DNA from: Dryocola sp036489025
Lineage (GTDB): Bacteria > Pseudomonadota > Gammaproteobacteria > Enterobacterales > Enterobacteriaceae
Reading direction: 5' to 3'
DNA: 64,000 nt
NCBI GenBank assembly: GCA_036489025.1
Contig: DASXGN010000032.1
Location: 11,045 to 75,044 of the forward strand
This document shows, piece after piece, positions 15,769 through 23,915 of the stretch. The translations under genes and the position numbers were made by a program. Within the stretch, counting starts at the first letter, position 1, and the number at the start of each line of letters is the position of its first letter. The notes beneath the pieces are model-generated. The model was not told the DNA's origin. It saw nothing but the letters and a program-made list of their open reading frames with translations, and made no database searches.

Positions 15769-17217
15769 ATGGCTAAGATTACGGAACAATTAATTGCCAC
15801 GATCCTTGAGCTGGTGGGCAATAAAAATAATATCCAAAACTGCGGTCACTGTATGACCCGTCTGCGCCTCACGCTCGTGAACGATCGGCTGATCGAACAC
15901 GGCAAACTCAAAGCGCTGGACGGCGTGCTGGGCGTGATTAACTCCGACGACCAGCTGCAAATTATTCTTGGCCCGGGTAAAGCACAGACCGCGGCCGAGA
16001 TGATGAATACGATGCTGGCCAGCGGCGGTGGCGATCCGGTTTCGAGCGCGCAGCCGAGCGTCGGCTCCGTGGCCAGCGACACCAAACAGAAGATGAAGGC
16101 GAAGCAAAACAGCGTAGTGCATCAGTTCCTCGCCAAGTTCGCCACTATTTTTACGCCGTTGATCCCGGGCTTTATTGCCGCCGGGATGCTGCTGGGCTTT
16201 GCGACCTTAATCGAACAAAGCCTGCTGGCGGACGCCGCGGTCAAAAATGCAACCATCGTGCATATCGTTGGCTATATGAAAATCTTCGGCAAGGGCCTGT
16301 TCACCTTCCTGCCGATCCTGATTGGCTATAACGCACAAAAAGCGTTTGGCGGTTCGGGCGTCAACGGGGCGATCATCGCTTCGCTGTTCCTGCTGGGCTA
16401 CAACCCGGAAGCGACGGTGGGCTATTTCTCCGGGATCGATAACTTCTTCGGAATGGGGATCGACCCGCGCGGCAATATTATCGGCGTGCTGATCGCCGCG
16501 ATTCTGGGCGCGTGGATAGAGCGGCAGATCCGCAAGGTTGTCCCGGATAATCTGGATATGATCGTCACATCGCTGCTGACGTTGCTGATCACCGGTGCGC
16601 TGACCTTTACGCTGATTATGCCGTTTGGCGGTGAGCTGTTCAAAGGCATGTCCTGGCTGTTCCTGCACCTCAACGGCAACCCGTTTGGCTGCGCGGTGCT
16701 GGCTGGCCTGTTCCTGATAGCGGTAGTCTTCGGCGTGCACCAGGGCTTTATCCCGGTTTACTTCGCGCTGATGGACGTGCAGGGCTTCAACTCCCTGTTC
16801 CCGATTCTGGCGATGGCCGGAGGCGGGCAGGTTGGTGCGGCGCTGGCGCTGTATTTCCGCGCGGGGAAAGATTCCGTCACGCGTAATCAGGTGAAGGGCG
16901 CGATTATTCCTGGCCTGCTGGGCGTCGGTGAACCGCTGATCTATGCCGTGACGCTGCCCCGCGTCAAACCGTTCGTGACCGCCTGTCTTGGCGGTGCCTG
17001 CGGCGGCTTCTTTATCGGTCTGGTTGCCTGGCTTGGGCTGCCGATTGGCCTGAACACCGTATTCGGCCCTTCAGGTTTGGTTTCGCTGCCGCTGATGACA
17101 TCCAGTCAGGGAATTTATGCGGGGATGGGGGTTTACGCCGTCGGCGTAGTCATCTCCTACGCATGTGGTTTTATCCTCACGTGGTTCTTTGGCCACAAAG
17201 ACGTTGATCTGACTTAA
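15769..17217 (+). CDS. murP: PTS MurNAc-specific EIIBC component MurP
   Basis: A 482-residue phosphotransferase permease importing MurNAc as its 6-phosphate. The N-terminal EIIB domain (~1-85) has the phosphocysteine in NIQNCGHCMTRLRLTL. After a linker, the EIIC domain supplies about ten membrane segments; the glucose-family motif GVGEPLIYAVTLPR is present. There is no EIIA domain, as in E. coli MurP, which borrows EIIA-Glc. A terminator follows directly, closing the porin-DUF2057-murQ-murP unit. Confidence 0.95.
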   Translation: MAKITEQLIATILELVGNKNNIQNCGHCMTRLRLTLVNDRLIEHGKLKALDGVLGVINSDDQLQIILGPGKAQTAAEMMNTMLASGGGDPVSSAQPSVGSVASDTKQKMKAKQNSVVHQFLAKFATIFTPLIPGFIAAGMLLGFATLIEQSLLADAAVKNATIVHIVGYMKIFGKGLFTFLPILIGYNAQKAFGGSGVNGAIIASLFLLGYNPEATVGYFSGIDNFFGMGIDPRGNIIGVLIAAILGAWIERQIRKVVPDNLDMIVTSLLTLLITGALTFTLIMPFGGELFKGMSWLFLHLNGNPFGCAVLAGLFLIAVVFGVHQGFIPVYFALMDVQGFNSLFPILAMAGGGQVGAALALYFRAGKDSVTRNQVKGAIIPGLLGVGEPLIYAVTLPRVKPFVTACLGGACGGFFIGLVAWLGLPIGLNTVFGPSGLVSLPLMTSSQGIYAGMGVYAVGVVISYACGFILTWFFGHKDVDLT

Positions 17218-17225
17218 GATCGAGG

Positions 17226-17269
17226 GCAGGCGGTTTCCCTCACGCTCATTTTACCGCCTGCTCTTTTTT
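17226..17269 (+). terminator. Terminator of the MurNAc operon
   Basis: A 9-bp stem GCAGGCGGT / ACCGCCTGC (17226-17234 and 17253-17261) with an 18-nt loop is followed by CTCTTTTTT, just after the murP stop. Confidence 0.75.
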
Positions 17270-17489
17270 CAGTTAGCCCTGCCGACTTGATTTTCTGCCT
17301 GCCTGGCGTAAGAAAGATAATTCCGCTAAATGACGTAAAAATGCCTCAATAATATGAGGTAATTTGTATTTTAGATATTCTCGAACTTGAGAATTTAAAG
17401 ATATTTCTCAGATATCAAACGATCTTTATATCTGAAAAGCAACGGTGACTCTATTGCGAGCCTCTTCCGAGGCTAGTGAGTCAAAAATA

Positions 17490-18062
17490 TCAGCCGGTAG
17501 GTAGAGCGAGCTTTTTTATTGCCGAAGCTTTAATGGCGCTCATGCGGTGATAATATGGTTTTTCAAGTTCTGCTAAATGGCGTAAATTAAATCCTCTTTT
17601 AGGTTCTTTGAACACCTTCCAATCTGTTGATGTTAAAGAGAGCAAGCCAGGCTTCTTCTTATTTTGTTAACGTTAATCAGTCAATTTAAATAGTGTCGTT
17701 TGCCAGCCATACAGTCGTTCATTTAATGCACTGTAAGCGTCAATATCCCCTGGAACAGAAAGTAGTGAATTTGCCTTCGATGAGCACATACGGATGCTGG
17801 CCTGCAGAAATGTAGCTCTGGTAGTTTTAAATATTTCTAGAGAGTCATGGCCGCTACTGCCTTTTTCTGGTCCAGAGAAAAAAGCCTCGATAGATATATT
17901 TACTCATGTAGATTCAACGGGATGGCAACCACAGGTAGAGGTCCTTATTTGTACAGGAAAACCTATGCGCTGCATTAGTGAAGCAATACCTTTGCGGGTA
18001 TAATAATCCAGCCCCAAGAATATAATGTCTGCATCAATCCCTGATTCAAGTGTATTTTTCAT
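17490..18062 (-). pseudogene. LuxR-type response-regulator-like gene with three in-frame stops
   Basis: From the ATG at 18060-18062, behind a clear AAGGTG site, the minus strand reads MKNTLESGIDADIIFLGLDY... in one unbroken frame of 191 codons to a TGA at 17490-17492. The frame is interrupted by TGA at codon 53 (17904-17906) and TAA at codons 130 and 132. The N-terminal part resembles the receiver-like domain of fimbrial or BglJ/RcsA-type regulators. The C-terminal part, LTSTDWKVFKEPKRG through KASAIKKLAL, is a recognisable LuxR/FixJ helix-turn-helix. No frameshift is present. I read it as a recently inactivated regulator. Confidence 0.7.
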
Positions 18063-18753
18063 TTATCACCTTGAATGTCTGAAATTGTTAAGTGAAATTC
18101 CCTAATCCATGAGCAAGTTAGTTATTGATTTTTCACCTAATCGTGCACATCAGGCGCACAATTGTTTTTAGAGCATCTAAATTTATGCAACTCTATAGAA
18201 TTGTCAATTCTAATGGCTTTAGTTCGTCATTATTAATTTCATAAGTATTTTAAAAAATCTTAAAACATAAATTAATAACAACTGAGCCTGGGTTATGCCT
18301 ATGATTATTATGGTGTTTATAGGATTTTTGATGATGACGTTTTCGAGAGTATACATATTGCATTGCTGCTGACTGAGAAGGGATCATGTAATCTATAACA
18401 GTAAAATAGTCATGCAGACCTCCTCGCTGCCCATAGCAACCTCGGCATCAATGTGGTATGCATTCAGGAAGTTATATTTGTGATAGCCAGCGACAACGTC
18501 TACTGTGTGGAAAGTTATGACAAGCCTAAGAAATGTTGTACTGAATCATATAATGCTCTGATGCGATTTCAGCTAAGTGCCAGACATTTGAAGAAAATAA
18601 GGTGAGTCGCCAGTTATACAGCTGTACATGATTAATTTTATCGTTCACATTACGGGCGGCGCAGAGAAATTCTCACTCGCGCCTTGCTGCATTCAAAAAT
18701 GGACTAGATGTCTGACATCTATTGTAACGCTTAGGGAGTAATTAATTAACTGT
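18063..18753. other. AT-rich decayed intergenic region
   Basis: This 691-bp stretch is AT-rich and carries no intact gene I can support. An open plus-strand frame without a credible start runs about 18405-18605 (66 codons, including VIFVIASDNVYCVES), and a shorter open stretch precedes it at 18290-18400 in the same general direction. These could be remnants of another regulator, but I find no clear family match. It probably also contains the promoter of the downstream CadC-like gene. Confidence 0.5.
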
Positions 18754-19605
18754 ATGCACAAACATTACATTATTAATGGAGTCGTTGAATTTCATCCGGC
18801 TACCAGTACGTTGCGCGATCTCAACAATCCCGAACGCGTCGTCGTATTAAATTCACCGGCGGGGCGATGCCTGCTGCTCTTAATTGAAAAATCCGGAACC
18901 ATTGTTACTCAGCAAGAGTTTTTGGACATCGTTTGGGAAAAGCGCGGCATGCTGGTGTCGCCTAATACCTACTATCAGAATATTTCTATTCTGCGGAAGG
19001 GTTTGAAAAATATTGGTTTTAAAGAGGATCCCGTTGTCACGATCCCCCGCATCGGCTTAACGCTGGCCGCAGGGACACAGGTGCAGATTAGAGATGAAGC
19101 TGAATGGCCGAGTAGTTTTGAAATACCGGCCTCACTGCCAACAGAATGCGCTGATGAGGGTTCTGTTGACAACAGCACGGCTAGCTCAGAGATTGCACTG
19201 CCTGAACAGTCCTCGTCTATCCGGCATGAACATGACCCACATATTAACGAAAGCCAACCGAAGAATCGAGCCGCTCTGCTAGCCTGCATGGTCGCCGCGG
19301 TTGTGCTTTTTGCTGGGCTATTATTTGGGTATAACGTCAACAAGGAAAGCCGCTACTTTTCTGACTATCGTCTTGTTGTGCATTCACAGGGCTGCCGGGT
19401 TTTCCTCGCCAGAAATATTCAAACGTCGGAGCAGCGCAGGAAGGCACTGTCTTTCAGTGAAGAATTTAAAGACAGCTGTGTGAGCTACCCGTGGATTTAT
19501 GTCTCTTACTACACGATGTTGCCTCGGGCTTCTGTTATTCGCTGCAACAGACCTATGCAGGAGGCTAACCGCTGCATTACTGATTATTTTTTTGAGGATC
19601 TCTAG
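18754..19605 (+). CDS. CadC/MarT-like membrane-bound winged-helix transcriptional regulator
   Basis: A 283-residue one-component regulator. Residues 1-110 form an OmpR-type winged helix (VVLNSPAGRCLLLLIEKSG, FLDIVWEKRGMLVSPNTYYQNISILRKGL, then VTIPRIGLTL). An acidic, Ser-rich linker follows, then a single membrane span at ~172-194 (ALLACMVAAVVLFAGLLFGY) and a ~90-residue periplasmic domain with four Cys. This is the ToxR/CadC/MarT layout: DNA binding in the cytosol, sensing in the periplasm. The only Shine-Dalgarno-like AGGGAG is 15 bases from the ATG, which is unusually far, and no upstream start is available. The targets are unknown. Confidence 0.8.
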   Translation: MHKHYIINGVVEFHPATSTLRDLNNPERVVVLNSPAGRCLLLLIEKSGTIVTQQEFLDIVWEKRGMLVSPNTYYQNISILRKGLKNIGFKEDPVVTIPRIGLTLAAGTQVQIRDEAEWPSSFEIPASLPTECADEGSVDNSTASSEIALPEQSSSIRHEHDPHINESQPKNRAALLACMVAAVVLFAGLLFGYNVNKESRYFSDYRLVVHSQGCRVFLARNIQTSEQRRKALSFSEEFKDSCVSYPWIYVSYYTMLPRASVIRCNRPMQEANRCITDYFFEDL

Positions 19606-19606
19606 G

Positions 19607-19784
19607 ATGAGAATCAATCTCCCGGTAGGTTTTAAATTATGTCTGGGGGTGTGCTTATAATTATTATGGCGGGTTGTTTTACTGGCAGAGATATAACATC
19701 AATGAATTTTCCTGTTTGGGAAATATCTTTAAAAATAACCCAGATGAGACGCTTTATGTTTTTGTGAATTTTCGCAATGCTTGA
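19607..19784 (+). pseudogene. FidL-like small membrane protein remnant (frameshifted)
   Basis: An ATG begins one base after the stop of the CadC-like gene and reads MRINLPVGFKLCLG, a signal-anchor-like start, but stops after 17 codons. Continuing in the other frames restores a hydrophobic stretch (LIIIMAGC) and then YYGGLFYWQRYNINEFSC followed by FKNNPDETLYVFVNFRNA, ending at the TGA at 19782-19784. A short membrane protein with a FSC segment directly after a MarT/CadC-type regulator recalls the MarT-FidL pair of Salmonella. The frame breaks are seen; the family assignment is an inference. Confidence 0.42.
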
Positions 19785-20058
19785 TTTTATATTATTTAAT
19801 CACAATCGCTGTGCTTGAGTAAATCTTATGAAACATTCGGAAAGAAGCGCCTTGTAGCGGATTTTTTTCACCGTTAGGCTCAGGCTAAAGGCTGTATAGT
19901 TAATGACCATTTATTTGCTTCTTTGAAGTATCCTGAAAGGCGCAGATAGCACTCACCAAAGCGGTGAGTCTCAAAAGAGTGAAAATTGCCGCCAGACTTG
20001 CCGTTTATCGATGAATTCAAGCCGATCGCCGCAGGTTCCTGTGGAACTTTGCAGGCAC
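19785..20058. other. Non-coding stretch between the FidL-like remnant and ssrA
   Basis: I see no supported gene here. The stretch is AT-rich in its first half. A short open segment (SKSYETFGKKRLVADFF) could be the tail of the decayed FidL-like gene, but this is weak. The ssrA terminator follows. Confidence 0.4.
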
Positions 20059-20094
20059 AAAAAAGCCCGCAAGGCTTACGCTGTGCGGGCTTTC
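20059..20094 (-). terminator. ssrA terminator
   Basis: On the minus strand, AAGCCCGCA pairs with TGCGGGCTT across a ~16-nt loop and is followed by a T run, 43 bp beyond the mature 3' end of tmRNA. Confidence 0.8.
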
Positions 20095-20136
20095 AGGACT
20101 TCATATCAGGTTCTGGTGACCGTCAACAAAGAATTT

Positions 20137-20500
20137 TGGTGGAGCTGGCGGGAGTTGAACCCGCGTCCGGAATTCCTAGACCGTCGGCACTACATGCTTA
20201 GTCATATCTTTACATTCGCCGGGCAACTGCGGATAGACACGCCATTACCAAACTATCCTGATTAGTTTTAATGCTTCAACCCCAGGCAAGGTCTCCACAC
20301 GATCTCTTTTGGTTTTGACTTCTCTTGATCCCCGTCCTAAGAGCGGAGGCTAGGGAGAGAAGGCTCTAAGCAGGTTATTAAGCTGCTAGGGCGTAGTTTT
20401 CGTCGTTTGCGACTATTTTTTTGCGGCTTTTTACGAGGCCAACCGCCCCTCGGCATGCACCTTGGGTTTCGCAAATCCCGTCGAATCCAGAATCAGCCCC
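20137..20500 (-). ncRNA. ssrA: Transfer-messenger RNA (tmRNA, 10Sa RNA)
   Basis: The tmRNA rescues stalled ribosomes with SmpB and tags the nascent chain for proteolysis. The minus strand starts GGGGCTGATTCTGG (from 20500) and ends in a tRNA-like T-arm GGGTTCAACTCCCGCC and acceptor ...AGCTCCACCA (to 20137), 364 nt, against 363 in E. coli. The tag reading frame at 20378-20410 decodes to ANDENYALAA followed by TAA. smpB lies on the same strand but about 18 kb upstream, separated by the bap locus. No second copy of the 3' end is visible nearby. Confidence 0.98.
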
Positions 20501-20557
20501 ACAAGTGTCCGGCGAGTATAACAGAGTTTTATCCTTCGTGACCAGTCCCGCGCCCTG

Positions 20558-21748
20558 TTAACGTTCGCGCAGCGCCTCGCGCGCTTTGTTAAAGGGTTTC
20601 AACAGGTATTCGACGATGGTTTTTTGCCCGGTTTTGATATCCACGGTGGCCACCATGCCCGGCGTGATGGAGAAACGGTGGCCAACTTTGTTCACCAGAT
20701 AGTCCTGATGGGTGCGGATATACACCCGGTAATAGACGATTTCAGGTTTGACCTTATCCTGAATGGTGTCCGGGGAAATGGTTTCCACCACGCCTTCCAG
20801 CCCGCCGTAAATCGCGTAGTCGTAGGCGGTAACCTTCACCAGCGCGCGCTGCCCCGGGTGAATAAAAGCGATGTCGCGAGGCGAAAGGCGAGCCTCAATC
20901 AGCAGGCGATCGTCGACCGGGACGATTTCCATCATTTCGCCATTCGGCGGAATAACGCCGCCGATCGTCGTCACCTGAATGTTCTTCACGATGCCGCGCA
21001 TCGGCGAACGTACGGTCATGCGGGTCACCGAGTCCTCGCGCCCTTTAATGATAGCGGACAGCATATCCACTTCCGCATTCGCTTTGGAAAGCGCTTCGCG
21101 CGCCTGCACATAGTATTGCGAGCGCAAATCGGTGATTTTCAGGCCCAGGTCGCTTTTTTGCCGTTGCAGACGCAGCACTTCCACGTAGCTTGCGGCCCCG
21201 CTTTTCACCAGACGTTGGGTGATCGCCAGCTCTTTATCAACCGAAACCAGCGCGTCCTTCAGTTCGGATTCAGAATCGCTGAGCTGCGCCCGGCGCGTTT
21301 TGTAGAGCCGCGTTTCGGTCGACGTCAGCTCCGGCCAGGCTTTCAGTGAATCAGGGAAGGTGAGGGGCAAGTCGTTAACCTCGGCATACAGCCTGGCGCT
21401 CGAGGCAAGTGAAGCACGGTAGCGTGCGGCGCTTTCACCCACGTTCGATTCTGAGCGGGTTGGATCGAGGCGAGCCACAACCTGTCCGGCCTGAACCTTA
21501 TCGCCTTCGTGGACCAGCAGCTCGGTGACGATGCCGCCGTCGAGGGATTGCAGCACCTGCTCGCGCGAGCTGGGGACCACTTTCCCGGTGCCGGTAGAAA
21601 CCTCATCCAGCTTGCCGAACCACGCCCAGACGCCGAACAGAACAAAGAGCACCACGCTAAGAGTAATAATGCGGCTCGCCCCGGAAAACTCGTTTTCCCG
21701 CTGGATATCCGGGTCGTCCATCGCAACATCACGCTGACTGGTTTTCAT
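20558..21748 (-). CDS. bapD: Type I secretion membrane fusion protein (HlyD family), BapD
   Basis: A 396-residue periplasmic adaptor linking the inner-membrane ABC exporter to the outer-membrane channel. It has a cytosolic N-tail, one membrane span (IITLSVVLFVLFGVWAWFG), a lipoyl half-motif (SLDGGIVTELLVHEGDKVQAGQVVARLD), a long coiled-coil hairpin (~110-240) and a beta-barrel end with RSPMRGIVKN and YYRVYIRT. The start has a GGAG site and overlaps the ABC gene by 20 bp. It is the last gene of bapABCD; the symbol follows the Salmonella order. Confidence 0.9.
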   Translation of the reverse strand: MKTSQRDVAMDDPDIQRENEFSGASRIITLSVVLFVLFGVWAWFGKLDEVSTGTGKVVPSSREQVLQSLDGGIVTELLVHEGDKVQAGQVVARLDPTRSESNVGESAARYRASLASSARLYAEVNDLPLTFPDSLKAWPELTSTETRLYKTRRAQLSDSESELKDALVSVDKELAITQRLVKSGAASYVEVLRLQRQKSDLGLKITDLRSQYYVQAREALSKANAEVDMLSAIIKGREDSVTRMTVRSPMRGIVKNIQVTTIGGVIPPNGEMMEIVPVDDRLLIEARLSPRDIAFIHPGQRALVKVTAYDYAIYGGLEGVVETISPDTIQDKVKPEIVYYRVYIRTHQDYLVNKVGHRFSITPGMVATVDIKTGQKTIVEYLLKPFNKAREALRER

Positions 21749-23915
21749 TTTTCCACTCCCGTCCGGTTGGCTGCGCGGCGGCGCGGTTATTGTTCAGGGC
21801 CTGAGCTTTTGGCGCGTCCATCACCAGCTGCCCTTCCTTCAGCACCAGCACGCGCTCCACCAGCTCCAGCATCGGCACTCTGTGGGTCGCCACAATCAGC
21901 GTGCGGTTGCCGAGCCACTGGCCCAGCCGCTGAATAAATTCGCGTTCGGTGTGGTCATCGAGCGAGGCGGTCGGCTCGTCAAGCAGGACGATATTCGGGG
22001 AGCGCAAAAGCATGCGGGCCAGCAGGATCGACTGCCGCTGGCCGCCGGAAAGCCCGGCCCCGCCTTCCATAATCGCGTGGTCCAGCCCTTTTGCGAGATG
22101 CTTCACAAAGTTGCCCGCACCGCTGATGTCCAGCACTTCAAATATGGCTTCATCGCTGGCGTGCGGCGCGCCGAGCGTAAGGTTTTCACGCAGCGTGCCG
22201 TAAAACAGACGGGCATTCTGGCTGAGGAAGCCGATGTTGCGCCGCAAATCTGCCATATCAATTTGCGTCATGCTGAGGTTATCGAGCCGTACATCGCCGC
22301 TAATCAGATCGACGCCGCCGGCCAGGGCCTGGAGCAGCGTCGATTTCCCCGCGCCGTTGCGGCCAAGCACCGCGATTCTTTCACCTGCCTGAATTTCAAG
22401 GCGGCCGATGCGCAGCGGTACCCGCTGGTCGTCGTTGTGATAGCGGAACTGGGCGTTTTCGAACAGGTAATGGCCGTGGAAAATATCCTGGTGGACGAGG
22501 TTTTCGTCGCGCTGGGTTTCCACCGGCAGCTGCATAATGCTGTCCAGCCCCTGTTTGGCGGCTTTGACCTGCTGCCAGCGGGCCAGCACGCCGCACAGGT
22601 TCGCCATCGGGGCAATCATTCTGGACGCCAGCATGGAGGCGGCGACCATGGCACCGGTGGTCATATCGCCCTCAATAACCAGCGGCGCGCCAAACAAAAT
22701 CACCGCCGCGTAAACCAGGCTTTGAATCGTCATCCCCCAGCTAATCAGCCCCTGCGAAAGCTCGCGGGTGCGCAGGCCGGACTCGGCGGTAATACGGATG
22801 TAGCTATTCCACTGCTGCAAAAAGCGGTTCTCGGCCTGCATCAGCTTGATATCTTCCAGACCCTGCACGCTTTCTACCAGCACGGCGTTGCGCAGCGTGG
22901 CCTCGTGGGCCGACTGGTTTGCCAGCATCGCCAGTTTCTTTTGCAAAAGAATGCCCGGCAGCACCATCAGGATCGCGGCAACCGGTGCGATCCACGCCAG
23001 CTGCGGAGCGATAATCGCCAGCACGATGATAAACATAAAGAAGAAGGGCAGATCGACGATCGTCGAGATCGTCGACGAGGTGATCATTTCGCGGATCTGC
23101 TCCAGCTCGCGCAGCTGGGAGATAAAGCTGCCGGTTGAGCGGGGAACCGCGCTGTTTCGCAGCCGCAGCGCGTGGCTAAAAACGCGGTCGGAAACGCGCA
23201 TGTCGGCCCGTTTGCCGAGCACGTCCATAATGTGCCCGCGCGCGACGCGCAGGAGGAAGCCAAATATCACCGCCAGCATTACGCCGGAAGCCAGTACGTA
23301 GAGCGTCGGGTAGGACTGGGCCGGGATCACCCGGTCATAAACCTGCATCGAAAATAAAATGCCGGAAAGCGACAGCACGTTGACCAGAAAGGCCGCCAGC
23401 ATCACCGGGCCGTACGGACGCAGATCCTGCATGACCAGCTGCTTGAGCCAGTCCGGGCTGAAGCGTGAAATATAAGCGTCGACGCGGCTGTCCTTCAGGG
23501 CCGACAGCGGGCGCAGCGCCGCCACAAAGCGCACGTTGGTCAGCAGCGTGCTGAGCGCCACCCGGTTGGTTTGACGCTCGCCGTCGATCAGGCAGATTTC
23601 GACGGTGTCTTCGCCGTCAAACTGTTCGATAACCGCCAGCTGTCCGCTGGTCAGAGCCGCCACCACCGGCAGCCGCCACTGGGCGATGGCTTTTTCCGGC
23701 GCGCCGAGCAGGTGAAATGAGAGCCCGGCCTGGCGCGAAAGCTGGGTCAGGGCCGAAAGCATTCCTTTGTCTTTGAACCACGGCGCGTTGGCCTGAATGG
23801 TGCCGGGGGAGCAAACTACCCGGTAATGTGCGGCCACGTGGCTGATGGCCTGCGCCCAGTTACCGAGCGCGTGTTCGTTTAGCCGTTCGTCGACGGGCGG
23901 AGGCGTATGGCTCAT
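21729..23915 (-). CDS. bapC: Type I secretion ABC transporter (HlyB/LapB type), BapC
   Basis: A 728-residue inner-membrane ATPase/permease that energises export of the giant adhesin. The N-terminal ~140 residues resemble a C39 peptidase-like domain without an evident catalytic Cys-His pair, as in HlyB/LapB exporters that do not cleave their cargo. Membrane segments span ~165-460. The ATPase domain has Walker A GRNGAGKST, signature LSGGQRQSILLARML, Walker B IVLLDEPTASLD and switch His in VATHRVP. It overlaps bapB by 4 bp (ATGA) and bapD by 20 bp. Confidence 0.93.
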   Translation of the reverse strand: MSHTPPPVDERLNEHALGNWAQAISHVAAHYRVVCSPGTIQANAPWFKDKGMLSALTQLSRQAGLSFHLLGAPEKAIAQWRLPVVAALTSGQLAVIEQFDGEDTVEICLIDGERQTNRVALSTLLTNVRFVAALRPLSALKDSRVDAYISRFSPDWLKQLVMQDLRPYGPVMLAAFLVNVLSLSGILFSMQVYDRVIPAQSYPTLYVLASGVMLAVIFGFLLRVARGHIMDVLGKRADMRVSDRVFSHALRLRNSAVPRSTGSFISQLRELEQIREMITSSTISTIVDLPFFFMFIIVLAIIAPQLAWIAPVAAILMVLPGILLQKKLAMLANQSAHEATLRNAVLVESVQGLEDIKLMQAENRFLQQWNSYIRITAESGLRTRELSQGLISWGMTIQSLVYAAVILFGAPLVIEGDMTTGAMVAASMLASRMIAPMANLCGVLARWQQVKAAKQGLDSIMQLPVETQRDENLVHQDIFHGHYLFENAQFRYHNDDQRVPLRIGRLEIQAGERIAVLGRNGAGKSTLLQALAGGVDLISGDVRLDNLSMTQIDMADLRRNIGFLSQNARLFYGTLRENLTLGAPHASDEAIFEVLDISGAGNFVKHLAKGLDHAIMEGGAGLSGGQRQSILLARMLLRSPNIVLLDEPTASLDDHTEREFIQRLGQWLGNRTLIVATHRVPMLELVERVLVLKEGQLVMDAPKAQALNNNRAAAQPTGREWKNENQSA

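Noticed and set aside
17794..18003. 69-codon plus-strand open frame.
   Set aside because: It lies antisense to the LuxR-type pseudogene, whose reverse reading has clear homology features.
18405..18605. 66-codon plus-strand open frame before the CadC-like gene.
   Set aside because: No credible start codon or ribosome site, stops immediately upstream, and no family recognised; kept only as a possible remnant.
20137..20180. Possible duplicated attachment site at the ssrA 3' end.
   Set aside because: I found no second copy of the 3' end sequence on either side within the window, and no integrase gene.
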